DNA of 35,805 nucleotides from assembly GCA_030605345.1 (NCBI GenBank), contig JAUWIN010000015.1, positions 1-35,805 on the forward strand, in the 5' to 3' direction. Numbering within the stretch: position 1 is the first letter of the stretch; the number at the start of each line of letters is the position of its first letter. The notes below the pieces were generated by a model. The model saw nothing but the letters and a program-made list of their open reading frames with translations. It was not told the DNA's origin and did not search any database. Shown here one piece after another: positions 23,827 to 33,857 of this stretch. This DNA is from Candidatus Brocadiia bacterium (GTDB lineage Bacteria; Planctomycetota; PUPC01). Both the position numbers and the translations under genes were made by a program.

Positions 23827-25233
23827 TTACAACTTGGCGTTGCCCATGCTCATGAGGAATTCAGCGTTGGTCTTGGTCCGCTTGATCCGTTCGAGCAGGA
23901 GTTCGACGGCTTCGAAGGCGTTCATTTCGGCGAGGACTTTGCGGAGCGCCCACATGCGCTGGAGTTCTTCGGGATGCAGGAGGAGTTCTTCCTTGCGTGT
24001 CCCCGAGCGGTTGACGTCGATTGCGGGGTAGATGCGGCGGTCGGAGAGCCGCCTGTCGAGCACCAGTTCCATGTTCCCAGTGCCTTTGAACTCCTCGAAG
24101 ATTACTTCATCCATTCTGGACCCGGTCTCGATGAGTGCGGTGGCGAGGATGGTGAGGCTCCCACCCTCTTCGATGTTCCTGGCCGCGCCGAAGAAGCGCT
24201 TTGGCTTTTGCAGTGCGGTGGCGTCCACACCACCGGAGAGTATTTTGCCGGAGTGTGGGACTTCGGTGTTGTAGGCGCGGCCGAGGCGGGTGATGCTGTC
24301 GAGGAGTATTACGACGTCTTTTTTGAATTCAACCAGCCTGCGGGCCTTGTTGATAACCATTTCTGCGACCTGGCAGTGGCGGCTTGCGGGCTCGTCGAAG
24401 GTGGAACTGATGACTTCGGCGTCAACGCCGCGAGCCATCTCGGTCACTTCTTCGGGCCGTTCGTCAATCAAGAGGACCATGGCCTCGACTTCCGGGTTAT
24501 TAGCAGTAATGCTGTTGGCCATCAATTTGAGCAGGACGGTCTTGCCGGCTTTTGGGGGTGAGACGATGAGTCCGCGCTGACCTTTGCCAACGGGTGCAAT
24601 CAGGTCGATGATTCTCATCTCCTTGCCTTCCGGCTGAAGTTCGAGCAGGAACCGGTCTTCCGGGTGAAGTGGGGTAAGGTCATCGAACACCACTATATCG
24701 GTGAGGATTTCGGGGTCTTCGAACTCGACAGCCTCGACGCGAAGCAGTGCGAAGTATCGCTCGCTCTCTTTGGGAGGTCGGATCTGCCCGGTGATGAGTT
24801 GCCCGGTACGCAAGCCGAACCGCCTGATCTGTGAGGGCGAGACGTAAATGTCGTCCGGGCACGGGAGGTAATTGTAGGCGGGGGAACGCAGGAAGCCGAA
24901 ACCTTCGGGCAGTACTTCGAGTACGCCTTCGCCGAACATCAGGCCGTTTTTCTTGGCGCGGTGTTCGAGTATGTGCAGGATGACGTCTTGTTTCTTCAAC
25001 CCGCTGTATCCCTCCACCTCGTCTTTTTTTGCGACCTCATGGAGTTGGACCATGGTCATTTTTTTCAGTTCGCCGATGTATGTGCCACCCTTCTTCGCCT
25101 GTTCGTAGCGGTGCGGCGAACCGGCCTCCCTGGGCTTGTGGTTACCTGCGGCTTGTTTCTTTGCTGTTCTCTCGTCAATCCTGTTCTTTGTAGCGGTGGA
25201 TGCGGTGGGCCTTTTCGGTTTTTTCTCAGCCAT
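23827..25233 (-). CDS. rho: Transcription termination factor Rho
   Basis: 468 residues. A basic, low-complexity N-terminal extension of about 55 residues precedes the Rho N-terminal helical domain ([17 protein letters not shown]) and the cold-shock-like RNA-binding domain ([43 protein letters not shown]). The ATPase domain has the Walker A SPPKAGKT, Walker [13 protein letters not shown], and the Q/R-loop regions with [21 protein letters not shown]. It is a hexameric RNA translocase that ends transcription. It follows coaE by 2 bases. The many plain hairpins without T-tracts in this window fit a Rho-using organism. Confidence 0.97.
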   Translation of the reverse strand: MAEKKPKRPTASTATKNRIDERTAKKQAAGNHKPREAGSPHRYEQAKKGGTYIGELKKMTMVQLHEVAKKDEVEGYSGLKKQDVILHILEHRAKKNGLMFGEGVLEVLPEGFGFLRSPAYNYLPCPDDIYVSPSQIRRFGLRTGQLITGQIRPPKESERYFALLRVEAVEFEDPEILTDIVVFDDLTPLHPEDRFLLELQPEGKEMRIIDLIAPVGKGQRGLIVSPPKAGKTVLLKLMANSITANNPEVEAMVLLIDERPEEVTEMARGVDAEVISSTFDEPASRHCQVAEMVINKARRLVEFKKDVVILLDSITRLGRAYNTEVPHSGKILSGGVDATALQKPKRFFGAARNIEEGGSLTILATALIETGSRMDEVIFEEFKGTGNMELVLDRRLSDRRIYPAIDVNRSGTRKEELLLHPEELQRMWALRKVLAEMNAFEAVELLLERIKRTKTNAEFLMSMGNAKL

Positions 25234-25235
25234 TT

Positions 25236-25841
25236 TCAGTCTCCAGTTTGCTTGAGGTGTGCAGCGATTTGTTCAACGTGTTCTCTGAGGGTCGCTAGGT
25301 CTCCGGTGTTGGTGATGACGAAGTCTGCGGTTTGGCGCTTGCGGTCGAGCGGCTGTTGATGGGCCTCTCGCCGGTCCACCTGGTCGGGGGCCCAGCCGCG
25401 GCTTTCGGTAAGCCGCCGGGTGCGCGTGGCCTTGTCACACTCGACAAAGGCGGTGACGTCGCAGAGACGTTCCAGGCCGCTTTCTTGAAGAAGCGGTGCG
25501 TCGATGACGCACAGAGCGGGGCCTCCGCAAGCGCCACACTCGGCCACTTCCTGTTCGATCTTACTTATGACTTTGGGATGCATTACGTGGTTCAACTGCT
25601 CGAGCCCTTGAGAGTCTGCAAAGACGATATCGGCGAGCTTCGCCCGGTCGAGCTCTCCGTCGGGTCCGAAGACCGCCCTGCCCCATTTATCGCGGATGGC
25701 CTGTTTAACCTCGGTGGTTTTGTGCAATTCGGCGCAAACCGCATCGGCGTCGATCACCTTGGCGCCCTTTTCACTCAGTATCCCGGCTACGGTGCTCTTT
25801 CCGCTTCCAATCCCGCCGGTGAGGCCGATCACCGTAGTCAT
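25236..25841 (-). CDS. coaE: Dephospho-CoA kinase
   Basis: 201 residues, normal for CoaE. The Walker A loop [12 protein letters not shown] is at residues about 6-17; [13 protein letters not shown] and [16 protein letters not shown] are the conserved CoA-substrate blocks, and [11 protein letters not shown] lies in the lid. It phosphorylates dephospho-CoA to CoA, the last step of CoA synthesis. The start codon overlaps the polA stop by 4 bases (ATGA), so it is translated with polA. Confidence 0.95.
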   Translation of the reverse strand: MTTVIGLTGGIGSGKSTVAGILSEKGAKVIDADAVCAELHKTTEVKQAIRDKWGRAVFGPDGELDRAKLADIVFADSQGLEQLNHVMHPKVISKIEQEVAECGACGGPALCVIDAPLLQESGLERLCDVTAFVECDKATRTRRLTESRGWAPDQVDRREAHQQPLDRKRQTADFVITNTGDLATLREHVEQIAAHLKQTGD

Positions 25842-28543
25842 TCCATCTCCAGCCAGTTATGCCCCAGGGCGATGTTCACCTTGACGGGCACGGCGAGCTT
25901 CGCCGCGCCGGTCATTTCCTTCTCGATCATTTGGCGCTCTGCCCGGACTTCGCCGGCGAGCACCTCGAACAGCAGTTCGTCGTGTATCTGCAACAACATC
26001 GTTGAAGGGCGTTTTTCTCTCTCGATCCGCGCGTGTATGTGATTCATTGCGATCTTCACCAGGTCGGCTGCGGTGCCTTGGATGACGGCGTTGATGGCCA
26101 TCCTTTCAGCGTATTTGCGCTCAACATCGTTCTCGGAATTGATGTTGGGAAGGTAGCGACGCCTGCCGAACATCGTAGTGACATGCCCCCTGCTCCGGGC
26201 GAGCTCCGTGGTCTGGTCGATGAAGCTGCGGACGCGGCTATACCGTGCAAAGTAAGCGTCGATGAACTCCCTGGCCGCAGCAATGGAGACCCCAATTGCC
26301 TTGGACAGGCCGTACGGCGTGAGGCCGTAGATGATGCCGAAATTGACCGCCTTCGCCTGCCGCCTCATTTGTGAGTCCACGTCGCCGATGCCTACCCCGT
26401 GCACTTCTGCCGCGACGAAGGCGTGAATGTCGAGGTCGGACAGGAATGCGTCCCGTAGTGCCTCGTCTCCGGAGAAATGCGCCAATATCCGCAACTCGAC
26501 CTGGGAGTAGTCTGCGGAGAGCAGAAGTGTATTGGAGCCAGAGGGGACAAATGCCCGTCTGATCTCACGGCCTTCCTCCGTTCTGACGGGTATGTTCTGG
26601 AGGTTGGGGCCGCTGCTCGACAGCCGGCCGGTGGCAGTCGTGGTCTGGTTGAAGGAGGTATGCACTCGGCCCGTCGAGCGATTGATTATCTTGGGCAATG
26701 CGTCGGCGTAGGTGGTTTTCAGTTTCTTGAGTGCTCGGTACCGTGCGACCTTTGCGGCAATAGGATAGCGGGCCGCAAGTTCGTCCAGAACGCCCGCGTC
26801 GGTGGATAAACCGGTCTTTGTCTTTTTCGATGTTGGCATGTTCACCTTGTCAAAAAGGACGCCCGACAATTGCTTGGGCGAATCGATGTTGAACTCTTCG
26901 CCGGAGTCCTCGTGAATCTCGGCGGCAAGTTGCTCGACCTCCCCCTCCAACTGTTTGGAAATCTCCCCCAGCGTCTCGGTGTCCACCTTGACCCCGGTAT
27001 GTTCCATTTCAGCAAGAACCGTTATCAGCGGGAATTCCAGCTCGCTCGCGAGGTCCGCCAAGCCGTAGTTTTCAAGTTCCGGGGATAACACACCGAAGAG
27101 CCGCATAACAGTATCGGCATCTTCACACGCGTATTCAGCAACTTTTTCTACCTTCACCCTGTCCATGGTGAGTTGCTTGCGCCCCTCCCCTATCAGCGCT
27201 GAGATGGGGATTTTTTTGATGCCGAGATAGCCCAGCGACAGGTCGTCGAGGTTGTAGCGCCTTCGCTCGGGGTCCAACAGATACGCCGCCACCATCGAAT
27301 CGAATGCGACCCCGGCCATCCGCACGCCAGCGTTGCGCAAAACCACGTAGTCATACTTTATGTTCTGCCCCAGCTTCGCCGGTTCCGCCGATTCAAGTAT
27401 CGGTCCGAGATGCGCCAGCGCCGTGTCAAGCGGTATGGTCGTGCTTCCGACAGGGCCGGCGACGGGAACGTAGTACGCCTCGCGTTCCTTCCAGGCGAAC
27501 GAAAAGCCGACTATCCGCGCCTTCATCGGCAGCTGGCTGGTGGTTTCAAGGTCCACGGATATTCGTTCCTGCGCCTTCAGCTGGGAGGCGAGCGACCTCA
27601 GGGCATCCTCAGTGTCCACCGTGTGATAGTTGACCTTGTCGCGGGCGACGGCCCTGGGCCGCTTAGCCGCAGGTTGCTGCGGGCGGCCTGACGCACCGCC
27701 GAGGTCGCTGAGGAACTTTTTGAACCCGAGATCAGCGAACAGTTTGCGGAGGCGCTCGGTCTCCGGCTCGCCGACGGTGCAGTCGGTCGGGCCAACATCG
27801 AGTGGCACGTCGATATGGATGGTAACGAGTTTGCGGGCGGTTGCCGCCGCTTCCGCCCCCTCTACCAGCCGCTTCTCGAGAACCTTGCCGCTAACGTCCT
27901 CGGTATGCTCGAAAACGTTCTCCAGCGTTTCGTATTGCTTAATCAACTTGAGCGCGGTCTTCGGCCCGATGCCCGGAATGCCGGGTACGTTGTCGCTGGT
28001 GTCGCCCGAAAGCGCCATCATGTCAATGACCTGGTCAGGCCGGATGCCCTTGTCCTTCGCGAGGTCATCCACAGTGTATTCCCTGCCCAGTTTCGTATCG
28101 TACACTCGGATGTGCTCGTCGAGCAGTTGCAGCGCGTCCTTGTCGCTTGTGGCGATATAGACGTCCGTCCCTTGGTTGGACGCTTGCTTCGCCAGGGTGC
28201 CGATGACGTCGTCGGCTTCGTAGCCGGGGACGGAGAGTATGGTCACGTTGACCGCTTCAACGATCTGCTTGATTACGGGTATCTGCGGCTGGAGTTCGTC
28301 GGGCATTGGCATCCGCTGGGCCTTGTATTCGGCAAATTCGTCGTGCCTGAAGGTCGGACCCGGTTCGTCGAACACCACTGCTGCGTAGTCGGGTTCCTCT
28401 TCCTTCAGCACCTTCAGCAGCATGCCGGTGAACCCGAAAACTGCGTTTGTTGGCCTGCCGTCCGGGCTCGAGAGATGCGGTATGGCGTAAAACGCCTTGT
28501 AGCAATGCGAGTGAGCGTCAATCAGAAAAAGTTTCTTTCTCAT
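25838..28543 (-). CDS. polA: DNA polymerase I
   Basis: 901 residues with all three parts. The 5' nuclease domain (about 1-290) has LIDAHSHCYKAFYAI, VVFDEPGPTFRHDEF and SGDTSDNVPGIPGIGPKTA. The 3'-5' exonuclease domain (about 300-490) looks active: D-x-E in VDLETTS, NIKYDYVVL and YACEDADTV are in place. The polymerase domain has motif A DYSQVELRILAHFSGD, motif B RRQAKAVNFGIIYG and motif C QIHDELLFE. It fills gaps in repair and replication. It leads the polA-coaE-rho unit; its putative promoter is about 290 bases upstream. Confidence 0.97.
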   Translation of the reverse strand: MRKKLFLIDAHSHCYKAFYAIPHLSSPDGRPTNAVFGFTGMLLKVLKEEEPDYAAVVFDEPGPTFRHDEFAEYKAQRMPMPDELQPQIPVIKQIVEAVNVTILSVPGYEADDVIGTLAKQASNQGTDVYIATSDKDALQLLDEHIRVYDTKLGREYTVDDLAKDKGIRPDQVIDMMALSGDTSDNVPGIPGIGPKTALKLIKQYETLENVFEHTEDVSGKVLEKRLVEGAEAAATARKLVTIHIDVPLDVGPTDCTVGEPETERLRKLFADLGFKKFLSDLGGASGRPQQPAAKRPRAVARDKVNYHTVDTEDALRSLASQLKAQERISVDLETTSQLPMKARIVGFSFAWKEREAYYVPVAGPVGSTTIPLDTALAHLGPILESAEPAKLGQNIKYDYVVLRNAGVRMAGVAFDSMVAAYLLDPERRRYNLDDLSLGYLGIKKIPISALIGEGRKQLTMDRVKVEKVAEYACEDADTVMRLFGVLSPELENYGLADLASELEFPLITVLAEMEHTGVKVDTETLGEISKQLEGEVEQLAAEIHEDSGEEFNIDSPKQLSGVLFDKVNMPTSKKTKTGLSTDAGVLDELAARYPIAAKVARYRALKKLKTTYADALPKIINRSTGRVHTSFNQTTTATGRLSSSGPNLQNIPVRTEEGREIRRAFVPSGSNTLLLSADYSQVELRILAHFSGDEALRDAFLSDLDIHAFVAAEVHGVGIGDVDSQMRRQAKAVNFGIIYGLTPYGLSKAIGVSIAAAREFIDAYFARYSRVRSFIDQTTELARSRGHVTTMFGRRRYLPNINSENDVERKYAERMAINAVIQGTAADLVKIAMNHIHARIEREKRPSTMLLQIHDELLFEVLAGEVRAERQMIEKEMTGAAKLAVPVKVNIALGHNWLEME

Positions 28544-28906
28544 TTGGGAGTCAATATCTTGAGCCGCACGTACCGCGGCAGGCGCGTTTACAGGCTCCTT
28601 ACCCCAAGATCCGGGCCCACGCCGTCAACCGGGGCTGTGCCCGGGCGAGGCTTCGTCTGGTTTTAATAGTTTTTATGCAGATTCAGGGGTTCATTCTCTG
28701 TTGGCGTTGCTCGCGGCCGATCTACACGAGGTGCGCTTCCTTACGAGGTCACTTGGAGATGTCCAGCGAAGAAGCTACTCACATAAGGAGTCATACGGAA
28801 TGTGGGCGGCTTGGAAATAAATCCCAACTCACGCCAATATAACCACTCTGTCCCGGCCTGTCAAGAACAAAATGGGAAATTTCCCGACGTGCTCCTCCCA
28901 GGCATC
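28544..28906. other. Leader/intergenic region before polA
   Basis: About 360 bases with no supported gene. It includes a strong minus-strand promoter at 28836-28864, leaving a leader of roughly 285 nt before polA. I found no named riboswitch or attenuator in it. Confidence 0.5.
28836..28864 (-). promoter_or_regulatory. Promoter of polA-coaE-rho
   Basis: On the minus strand TTGACA (28864-28859), 17-bp spacer, TATATT (28841-28836). The -35 is perfect and the -10 five of six. Confidence 0.75.
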
Positions 28907-29587
28907 CTATCCGGACGGTTTCTGCAAATACGCAGCGGCCCGGCTGATGTTGGCGGTGTCCGCCGCGAGGAACAGCTTGTCGCCGGCACGCACCTGCTTG
29001 GTGCCGCGTGGTATGATAAACTCTCCTGTCGCGTCGCGGTAGATGCCAGCGATGACGCACGCCTGGGGGAACCGCTCGTCCTTGGCGATATCGGCGACAG
29101 TTTTGCCGTGGGCGGCTGAGTTCTCCGGGATTATGGCGATAGTGACCGATGCCCTGCCCCCGCCGAGGCTCGCCACCTGCCTGAGCTGCGGCTGCTCAAT
29201 CTCAAGCGCCAGCTGGTTCACGAAAAGCTCCACCACGTTGATAACCTTCGTCACACCTGCGCTCTTATAGGCGGCCTCGTATTTCTGGTTCCTCATTCGC
29301 GCGATAATGCGCGGCACACCGAAGTGATTGGCAAGGACCGCCAGCGCCAGGTTGTCCGCGTCCTTCGGCATGACGGCAGCCGCCACCTCTGCCTTGTTCA
29401 GCCCGGCTTCCTCCAGCACCTCGATGTCGGTTGCGTTCCCCAACCGCACCAGCGCTCCGGTGCGCGCCGCTATCCCCTCGCATACTGCTCGGTCTCGGTC
29501 GATGACCACCACGTCGTGCTTGTGTGCTATGAGCGCTCGCGCCAGCGATCGTCCCACCGCGCCGCCACCTGCAATTACAACATACAT
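28907..29587 (-). CDS. trkA: TrkA-type potassium channel/transport regulatory protein
   Basis: 226 residues: an RCK_N Rossmann domain starting MYVVIAGGGAVGRSLARAL (G-x-G-x-x-G for NAD(H)/nucleotide) with VVIDRDRAVCEGIA, LVRLGNATD and VAAAVMPKDADNLALAVLANHF, then an RCK_C domain near the end (GEFIIPRGTKQVRAGDKLFLAA). It gates a K+ channel/transporter at the membrane inner face. I use the ATG at 29587, with GAGGG about 7 bases upstream, rather than the longer start 10 codons before. No TrkH/KtrB partner is present in the window. It is the last gene of the M48-HEAT-MraY-like-TrkA series. Confidence 0.88.
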   Translation of the reverse strand: MYVVIAGGGAVGRSLARALIAHKHDVVVIDRDRAVCEGIAARTGALVRLGNATDIEVLEEAGLNKAEVAAAVMPKDADNLALAVLANHFGVPRIIARMRNQKYEAAYKSAGVTKVINVVELFVNQLALEIEQPQLRQVASLGGGRASVTIAIIPENSAAHGKTVADIAKDERFPQACVIAGIYRDATGEFIIPRGTKQVRAGDKLFLAADTANISRAAAYLQKPSG

Positions 29588-29630
29588 TGTTTTCCCTCTT
29601 TCTCTTATGGCTAACATTCTAGCTGCGCCA

Positions 29631-30776
29631 TCAGCGCAACTTCAACATTGCCAGCGCCACGACGGCGAACGCCGCGGAAAGCAGCCACAGCCGGACGGTC
29701 ACCTTGCTCTCGCTCACCCCGCGATGAAGCATGGACGAATGAACCGGAGACCTCAAGAAAATGCGCCTTCCCAGGAGCTTCAACCCAATGTAGTCCTGTA
29801 TGAACACTGAACCTATCTCGATGATGAATACGCCGCCGGCAATAACGAAGATGGCCTCCTGACGGATAAGCACCGCCGCGGCTCCCAGCAGCGCCCCCAG
29901 TGCCAGCGAGCCGGTGTCGCCCATCATCACGGTGGCTGGAAACGCATTATACCACAGGAACCCAGCGCAGGCGCCCGCCCCGGCGCAGCAAAGCACGGCA
30001 AGCTCGCCAGCGCCCGGCAGGCAATGATTGACCACCACCCCCGATTCGTCCGCATAGGGGAAGAACTGTAGAAACGTAGCCAGGTCCTTCTGCCCGATGA
30101 CGAAAGCAAAGACAGCCAGTACCAGGAACACCAGACCCGACGGGACAACTGCAAGGCCGTCCATGCCATCGGTCAGATTCACCGAGTTGGTCGAGACACC
30201 CATAAAAACAGCAATCAGCGCAACGTTGCCCCAGCCCACCGTATAGCCCCATTTGACCGGGAGGAAATACGCAGAGTATCGGACCTGCTCTGCGGCGATT
30301 GGTGAGACCGCATCGCTGAGAAGCGCCACCGCCAGTCCGGCGCCGATGGCTGTCTGTGCCACATACTTGGCCCGGCGGGAGAGGCCGCTGTCGCTCCCGC
30401 CGTGGCGGAGTTTGGCCACATCGTCCACCACTCCCAGCAATCCTCCGCACAACCCCACTGCGAGCGCCAGCAGCACGAACCGGTTTGCCGGATCGCACCA
30501 CAAGAAACTGGAAAGCATCGCCGCGCCCAGCAGGATCAGGCCGCCCATGGTCGGGACCGCCGACTTCCGGCCAAAGTCAAGTTCACTGTAATGCCGCGCC
30601 TGCTCGCTCACTCCCCTCCGCCGCATCAACCTGATAAACCACGGCATGGCGACGAATACGAGCACGAAAGCCGTGACTGCGGCGCACATCGACCGGAATG
30701 GCTGCGACTTGAATAAACGCAGGAACCTCAAAAGGCTGTCCGGGTCGTGAAACCATTTATAGATGAGGTAGAACAT
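29631..30776 (-). CDS. mraY: MraY-like phospho-N-acetylmuramoyl-pentapeptide transferase
   Basis: 381 residues, about ten membrane helices. It has the family motifs KSAVPTMGGLILL, GVVDDVAKLRHG, NSVNLTDGMDGLAVVPSG (the catalytic Asp region) and VMMGDTGSLALGALLGA. The enzyme attaches phospho-MurNAc-pentapeptide to undecaprenyl phosphate, the first membrane step of peptidoglycan synthesis. The usual C-terminal P-x-HHH loop reads SPVHSSMLHRG, so two of three His are replaced. It lies outside any mur/fts cluster. The ATG at 30776, behind GGGGGAG, fits the family N-terminus (MFYLIYKWF); a longer start is possible. Confidence 0.85.
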   Translation of the reverse strand: MFYLIYKWFHDPDSLLRFLRLFKSQPFRSMCAAVTAFVLVFVAMPWFIRLMRRRGVSEQARHYSELDFGRKSAVPTMGGLILLGAAMLSSFLWCDPANRFVLLALAVGLCGGLLGVVDDVAKLRHGGSDSGLSRRAKYVAQTAIGAGLAVALLSDAVSPIAAEQVRYSAYFLPVKWGYTVGWGNVALIAVFMGVSTNSVNLTDGMDGLAVVPSGLVFLVLAVFAFVIGQKDLATFLQFFPYADESGVVVNHCLPGAGELAVLCCAGAGACAGFLWYNAFPATVMMGDTGSLALGALLGAAAVLIRQEAIFVIAGGVFIIEIGSVFIQDYIGLKLLGRRIFLRSPVHSSMLHRGVSESKVTVRLWLLSAAFAVVALAMLKLR

Positions 30777-30862
30777 TCTCCCCCCGTCGCCATAGCCACG
30801 AAATAATGAATGGCCGACAGAACCACCCACCGGAGCAGCGCCTTCCGGCGTGCGTCATAGCA

Positions 30863-31666
30863 TCAATCGTCATTTCCCTTCAGCCATCCCTGCTTGAGGT
30901 GGAGATAGCGGCGCCTGAGCGACGCTGCCGAAGGAAACGGCCGGCCGCCGGCCGTCAGGTCCACCAGTTCCAGGATGTGCCGCCTGAAGACCGACGTTGT
31001 AGCCGTCCCCTCCGCCAACAGGTCCAGGTTACGAATCACGTCCGCCGCGTCTTCCGCCAGGTCCGGCCTACGCGCCCCCATCTCTGCCAGTGCGACCGAG
31101 GCCTGGTGCCGCACCAGCCACCGACCGCCCGCGGCGAGCCCGGCAAGCGCACCAAACGCATCCCGGCTGACGCCGAGCCCGCCAAGCGCCTGAACCACCG
31201 CAACCCGGACCTCCAGATTCTTCTCCACTGCGAGTAAGGAGAGCAACTCGCCCTCGAGCTCCGCCGACCCCTCACAAAGTTCCGAAAGCGCCCGCGCCGC
31301 TTCGGCGCGCACCTCCCAATAGGCATCTCGGAGTGCCCGGCGCAGTGCTCGTACCACTTGGGGCGTACGCAGGCCAACCACCGGCAGGAGCTCCGCACAG
31401 TTGCGCCTCACTATCCCCGCCTCGCACGGCTCCGCCAATTTCTCGGCCAGCACGCCGTACAGGGCTTCGCACCGAGTTCTGGCGATAACCTTGACGGCGC
31501 AGTTGCGCACCTCCCACGAGTCACTGCCCAGGAAGGCTCGGATATCGTCCGCCACGCCATCGGTAGCCTCAGTGACCGACCGCAGCATTCGCTCGGCCTC
31601 CGCCAGTTCAGTTTTATAGCGGCGGCGATTCAACAGCACCTTGATGTTTCGCCGTATCAGGCCCAT
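30863..31666 (-). CDS. HEAT-repeat protein
   Basis: The 267-residue, helix-rich protein has about five to six HEAT-type repeats: DSWEVRNCAVKVIAR, AGIVRRNCAELLPVVG, AYWEVRAEAARALSEL, KNLEVRVAVVQALGGLG, GRWLVRHQASVALAEMG. Each has the D/W-x-V-R...A motif. No signal peptide or catalytic residues are present. Such proteins act as binding scaffolds. It starts 19 bases after the M48 gene ends and may be co-transcribed with it. The partner is unknown. Confidence 0.8.
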   Translation of the reverse strand: MGLIRRNIKVLLNRRRYKTELAEAERMLRSVTEATDGVADDIRAFLGSDSWEVRNCAVKVIARTRCEALYGVLAEKLAEPCEAGIVRRNCAELLPVVGLRTPQVVRALRRALRDAYWEVRAEAARALSELCEGSAELEGELLSLLAVEKNLEVRVAVVQALGGLGVSRDAFGALAGLAAGGRWLVRHQASVALAEMGARRPDLAEDAADVIRNLDLLAEGTATTSVFRRHILELVDLTAGGRPFPSAASLRRRYLHLKQGWLKGNDD

Positions 31667-31684
31667 CTCATAATCTCGGAATAT

Positions 31685-32827
31685 CTACAATAATGAACGT
31701 GCAAATCGGATCCGTCTGGAGATTGACGGATGGCTGAACAGGAATATTTCGGCCAGTTTGTTCGGCCGAACGTCGGCGAGGTTCATCGCACCGAGTTTCT
31801 TCATCGCCGAGATAAACACCTCCGGATCGGCCGTGGAGCGCACAGCATACTCGTCGCTCTCCAGTTCGCGCCTGCGGCTGTACCACTTTCCAAAAGGCAG
31901 CACAAACAGTTGGATACCCGCCAGCACCGCCACCAACACCGGGAGGATCTCAATATCGTAGACCTGTTCGATGCCCAGCATGCCGGCAGTACGAGTAAGG
32001 ACCAAGCTCCCAGCATACAGGCTGCCCACGGAGAGCGCCGCGGTCAGCGCAAACCCCTTCGCCAGGTGCCGGTGCACCACGTGCCCCAATTCGTGAGCGA
32101 ACACAGCCGCAATCTCGTCCCGGGTGAACTTCGCCAGGAGGGTATCGCCGAGCACCACCCGCCGCGTCGAGCCCAGCCCCACTACCGCTGCGTTCGCCTT
32201 CCTCGTCTCGCGCGACATGTCCATCCGGTACACTCCCGCCAGACGAATCCCCGCCCGCGCGGCTAGTCCGGCCAGCCTGCTGGCCAGCCGTTCGTCTTCG
32301 ATCGGCTTGAGCGTGTAAAAAACGGGGATCAGAATTCTTGGCGCGAACTTCGTCAGCACATAACTCACGAAAATCCACACCAGCGACGCCGGCAACCACC
32401 ACATCTGCGGCCAGCGCCGCAGCGTCCAGTAGAACACGACGACCAGCGGTGCGGCCACAACGAACGAGAACAGCCACTTCTTCACCCGGCGCCCGGCCCA
32501 CCGCCGCAGTGTCTGTGTCGACAGGCCGAACTGCTGCTCGAGCAGGTAGCCGCCGTAAAACGTGAGCGGGAGCGTCACTATCAGATACCCCACGGAGAAG
32601 CCCGTGAAGTAGATAAGACCCGTCGTCAGGAACGCGCCGGGCCCGGCTATCTCTCTTGCCCGGTCAGCAAGGACCTCTGAACCGCGGGCCATCATTGCCG
32701 CCAGAAAACCGGCGCCTAACGCGAGGTGGGCGAGGAAAAGCAAGTATTTCCTGCGAGCATAGCGCTTGACCACTTCCGGCGGACGTTCGACTACCTTTAT
32801 GTTTTCGCCAGGTCGCCTGTCGGACAT
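31685..32827 (-). CDS. M48-family (Ste24-type) membrane metalloprotease
   Basis: 380 residues. Several N-terminal membrane helices (about 30-200) precede a zinc protease domain with HELGHVVHRHL (HExxH) and the third ligand in ESDEYAVRS. The layout matches CAAX-protease-like M48A. It probably cleaves membrane or lipid-linked proteins near the inner membrane. It is the first gene of a minus-strand run with the HEAT protein and MraY-like transferase. The chosen ATG is close to the usual N-terminus; I saw no clear promoter in the 206 bases upstream. Confidence 0.9.
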   Translation of the reverse strand: MSDRRPGENIKVVERPPEVVKRYARRKYLLFLAHLALGAGFLAAMMARGSEVLADRAREIAGPGAFLTTGLIYFTGFSVGYLIVTLPLTFYGGYLLEQQFGLSTQTLRRWAGRRVKKWLFSFVVAAPLVVVFYWTLRRWPQMWWLPASLVWIFVSYVLTKFAPRILIPVFYTLKPIEDERLASRLAGLAARAGIRLAGVYRMDMSRETRKANAAVVGLGSTRRVVLGDTLLAKFTRDEIAAVFAHELGHVVHRHLAKGFALTAALSVGSLYAGSLVLTRTAGMLGIEQVYDIEILPVLVAVLAGIQLFVLPFGKWYSRRRELESDEYAVRSTADPEVFISAMKKLGAMNLADVRPNKLAEIFLFSHPSISRRIRFARSLL

Positions 32828-33033
32828 CGGGAGTGCTCGATCAACTGCCGCAGTGAGGGGCCACAGCTCGGGTCTCGGGCTTTATTTTCGAAGCGGCGCC
32901 CATGCTAACAGCAGCTTGAAACCCCCGCAAGTTTTAATTGAAGCACCGGATTTCCGGTATGAGTCTCAGAGCCCGGCTCTGGCAGGTGGCGAAGCGCCGT
33001 CGGAGGGTTCGGCCGAAGTAGGAGCGGTGTTCT

Positions 33034-33690
33034 TCAGTTTGCGTTCCGGCCGTTGACCGTGCGGAGGGTCCACAGGAGGATACGCGTGTCCATCCCCCAG
33101 GACATTCTCTTGACGTAAACCAGGTCGTAGGTTAGTTTGTTCCTCACATCGGCCAGACTTTCGTCATATTTGTACCGGACCTGGGCGAGGCCGGTGATGC
33201 CCGGCTTGACGGCCAGGCGCATCTCGTAATTTGGGATCTCCCTGCGGAAGCGATTGACGAAGAACGGCCTCTCCGGCCGCGGGCCAATGAGGCTCATCTC
33301 GCCGCGAAGGACGTTGATGAGTTGAGGGAACTCGTCAATGTGCGTTTTGCGGAGGAAACTGCCCAGCTTGGTAATCCGGCTGTCGCGCCGCCTTGCCCAG
33401 ACAGGGCCGGTAGCTTTTTCTGCCCCGGTTTGCATCGTCCGGAGCTTGATGATTTCGAACAGTTTCCCACTTTTGCCCACTCGCGCCTGTTTGAAGAACG
33501 CCTGGCCTTTGCTCGTCAGCTTGATGAGGACTGCAAAGAATAAAATAACCGGCCCGAGGACGAGGAGCAAAAACGAACCCCCTAAGAGGTCTAGCGCGCG
33601 CTTTATCTCCCGGAAACCGCGACGTGCGAATCGAAGCGTCAGCCCGGTCAGCCCTCCGCCCATTACCGCCATTGTGATAGGCTCCGGCAT
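33034..33690 (-). CDS. Bacterial sugar transferase (polyprenyl-phosphate glycosyl-1-phosphate transferase)
   Basis: The 218-residue protein has one membrane segment (GGSFLLLVLGPVILFFAVLIKL) and the catalytic bacterial sugar transferase domain: FKQARVGKSGKLFEIIKLRTM, RITKLGSFLRKTHIDEFPQLINVLRGEMSLIGPRPERPFF, and YEMRLAVKPGITGLAQV. It lacks the extra N-terminal helices of WbaP-like enzymes. It would place the first sugar-phosphate on undecaprenyl phosphate for an exopolysaccharide. Upstream (33858-33903) lies the same tandem operator-promoter as upstream of the PEP-CTERM gene. PEP-CTERM/exosortase loci often include such a transferase, so the shared regulation makes sense. Confidence 0.93.
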   Translation of the reverse strand: MPEPITMAVMGGGLTGLTLRFARRGFREIKRALDLLGGSFLLLVLGPVILFFAVLIKLTSKGQAFFKQARVGKSGKLFEIIKLRTMQTGAEKATGPVWARRRDSRITKLGSFLRKTHIDEFPQLINVLRGEMSLIGPRPERPFFVNRFRREIPNYEMRLAVKPGITGLAQVRYKYDESLADVRNKLTYDLVYVKRMSWGMDTRILLWTLRTVNGRNAN

Positions 33691-33857
33691 CGTCGTCTCC
33701 TCTACTGGTCCCCAATCAGGTTACTGTTAGTTCACCAATTCTGTTCTTGTGCGGTGTATCTTGTACGAACACTGGCTTCACGGCCGCAAGATGCGCGCCC
33801 GCCGCCGACAACACTGACCAAGTCGACAACACGACCCCACGCCGCCCGGCCTCCACT

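Noticed and set aside
23824-24561. Long plus-strand frame opposite rho
   Set aside because: Antisense shadow of a conserved gene; no ribosome site or domain.
27815-28666. Long plus-strand frame opposite polA
   Set aside because: Shadow of the polA 5' nuclease domain.
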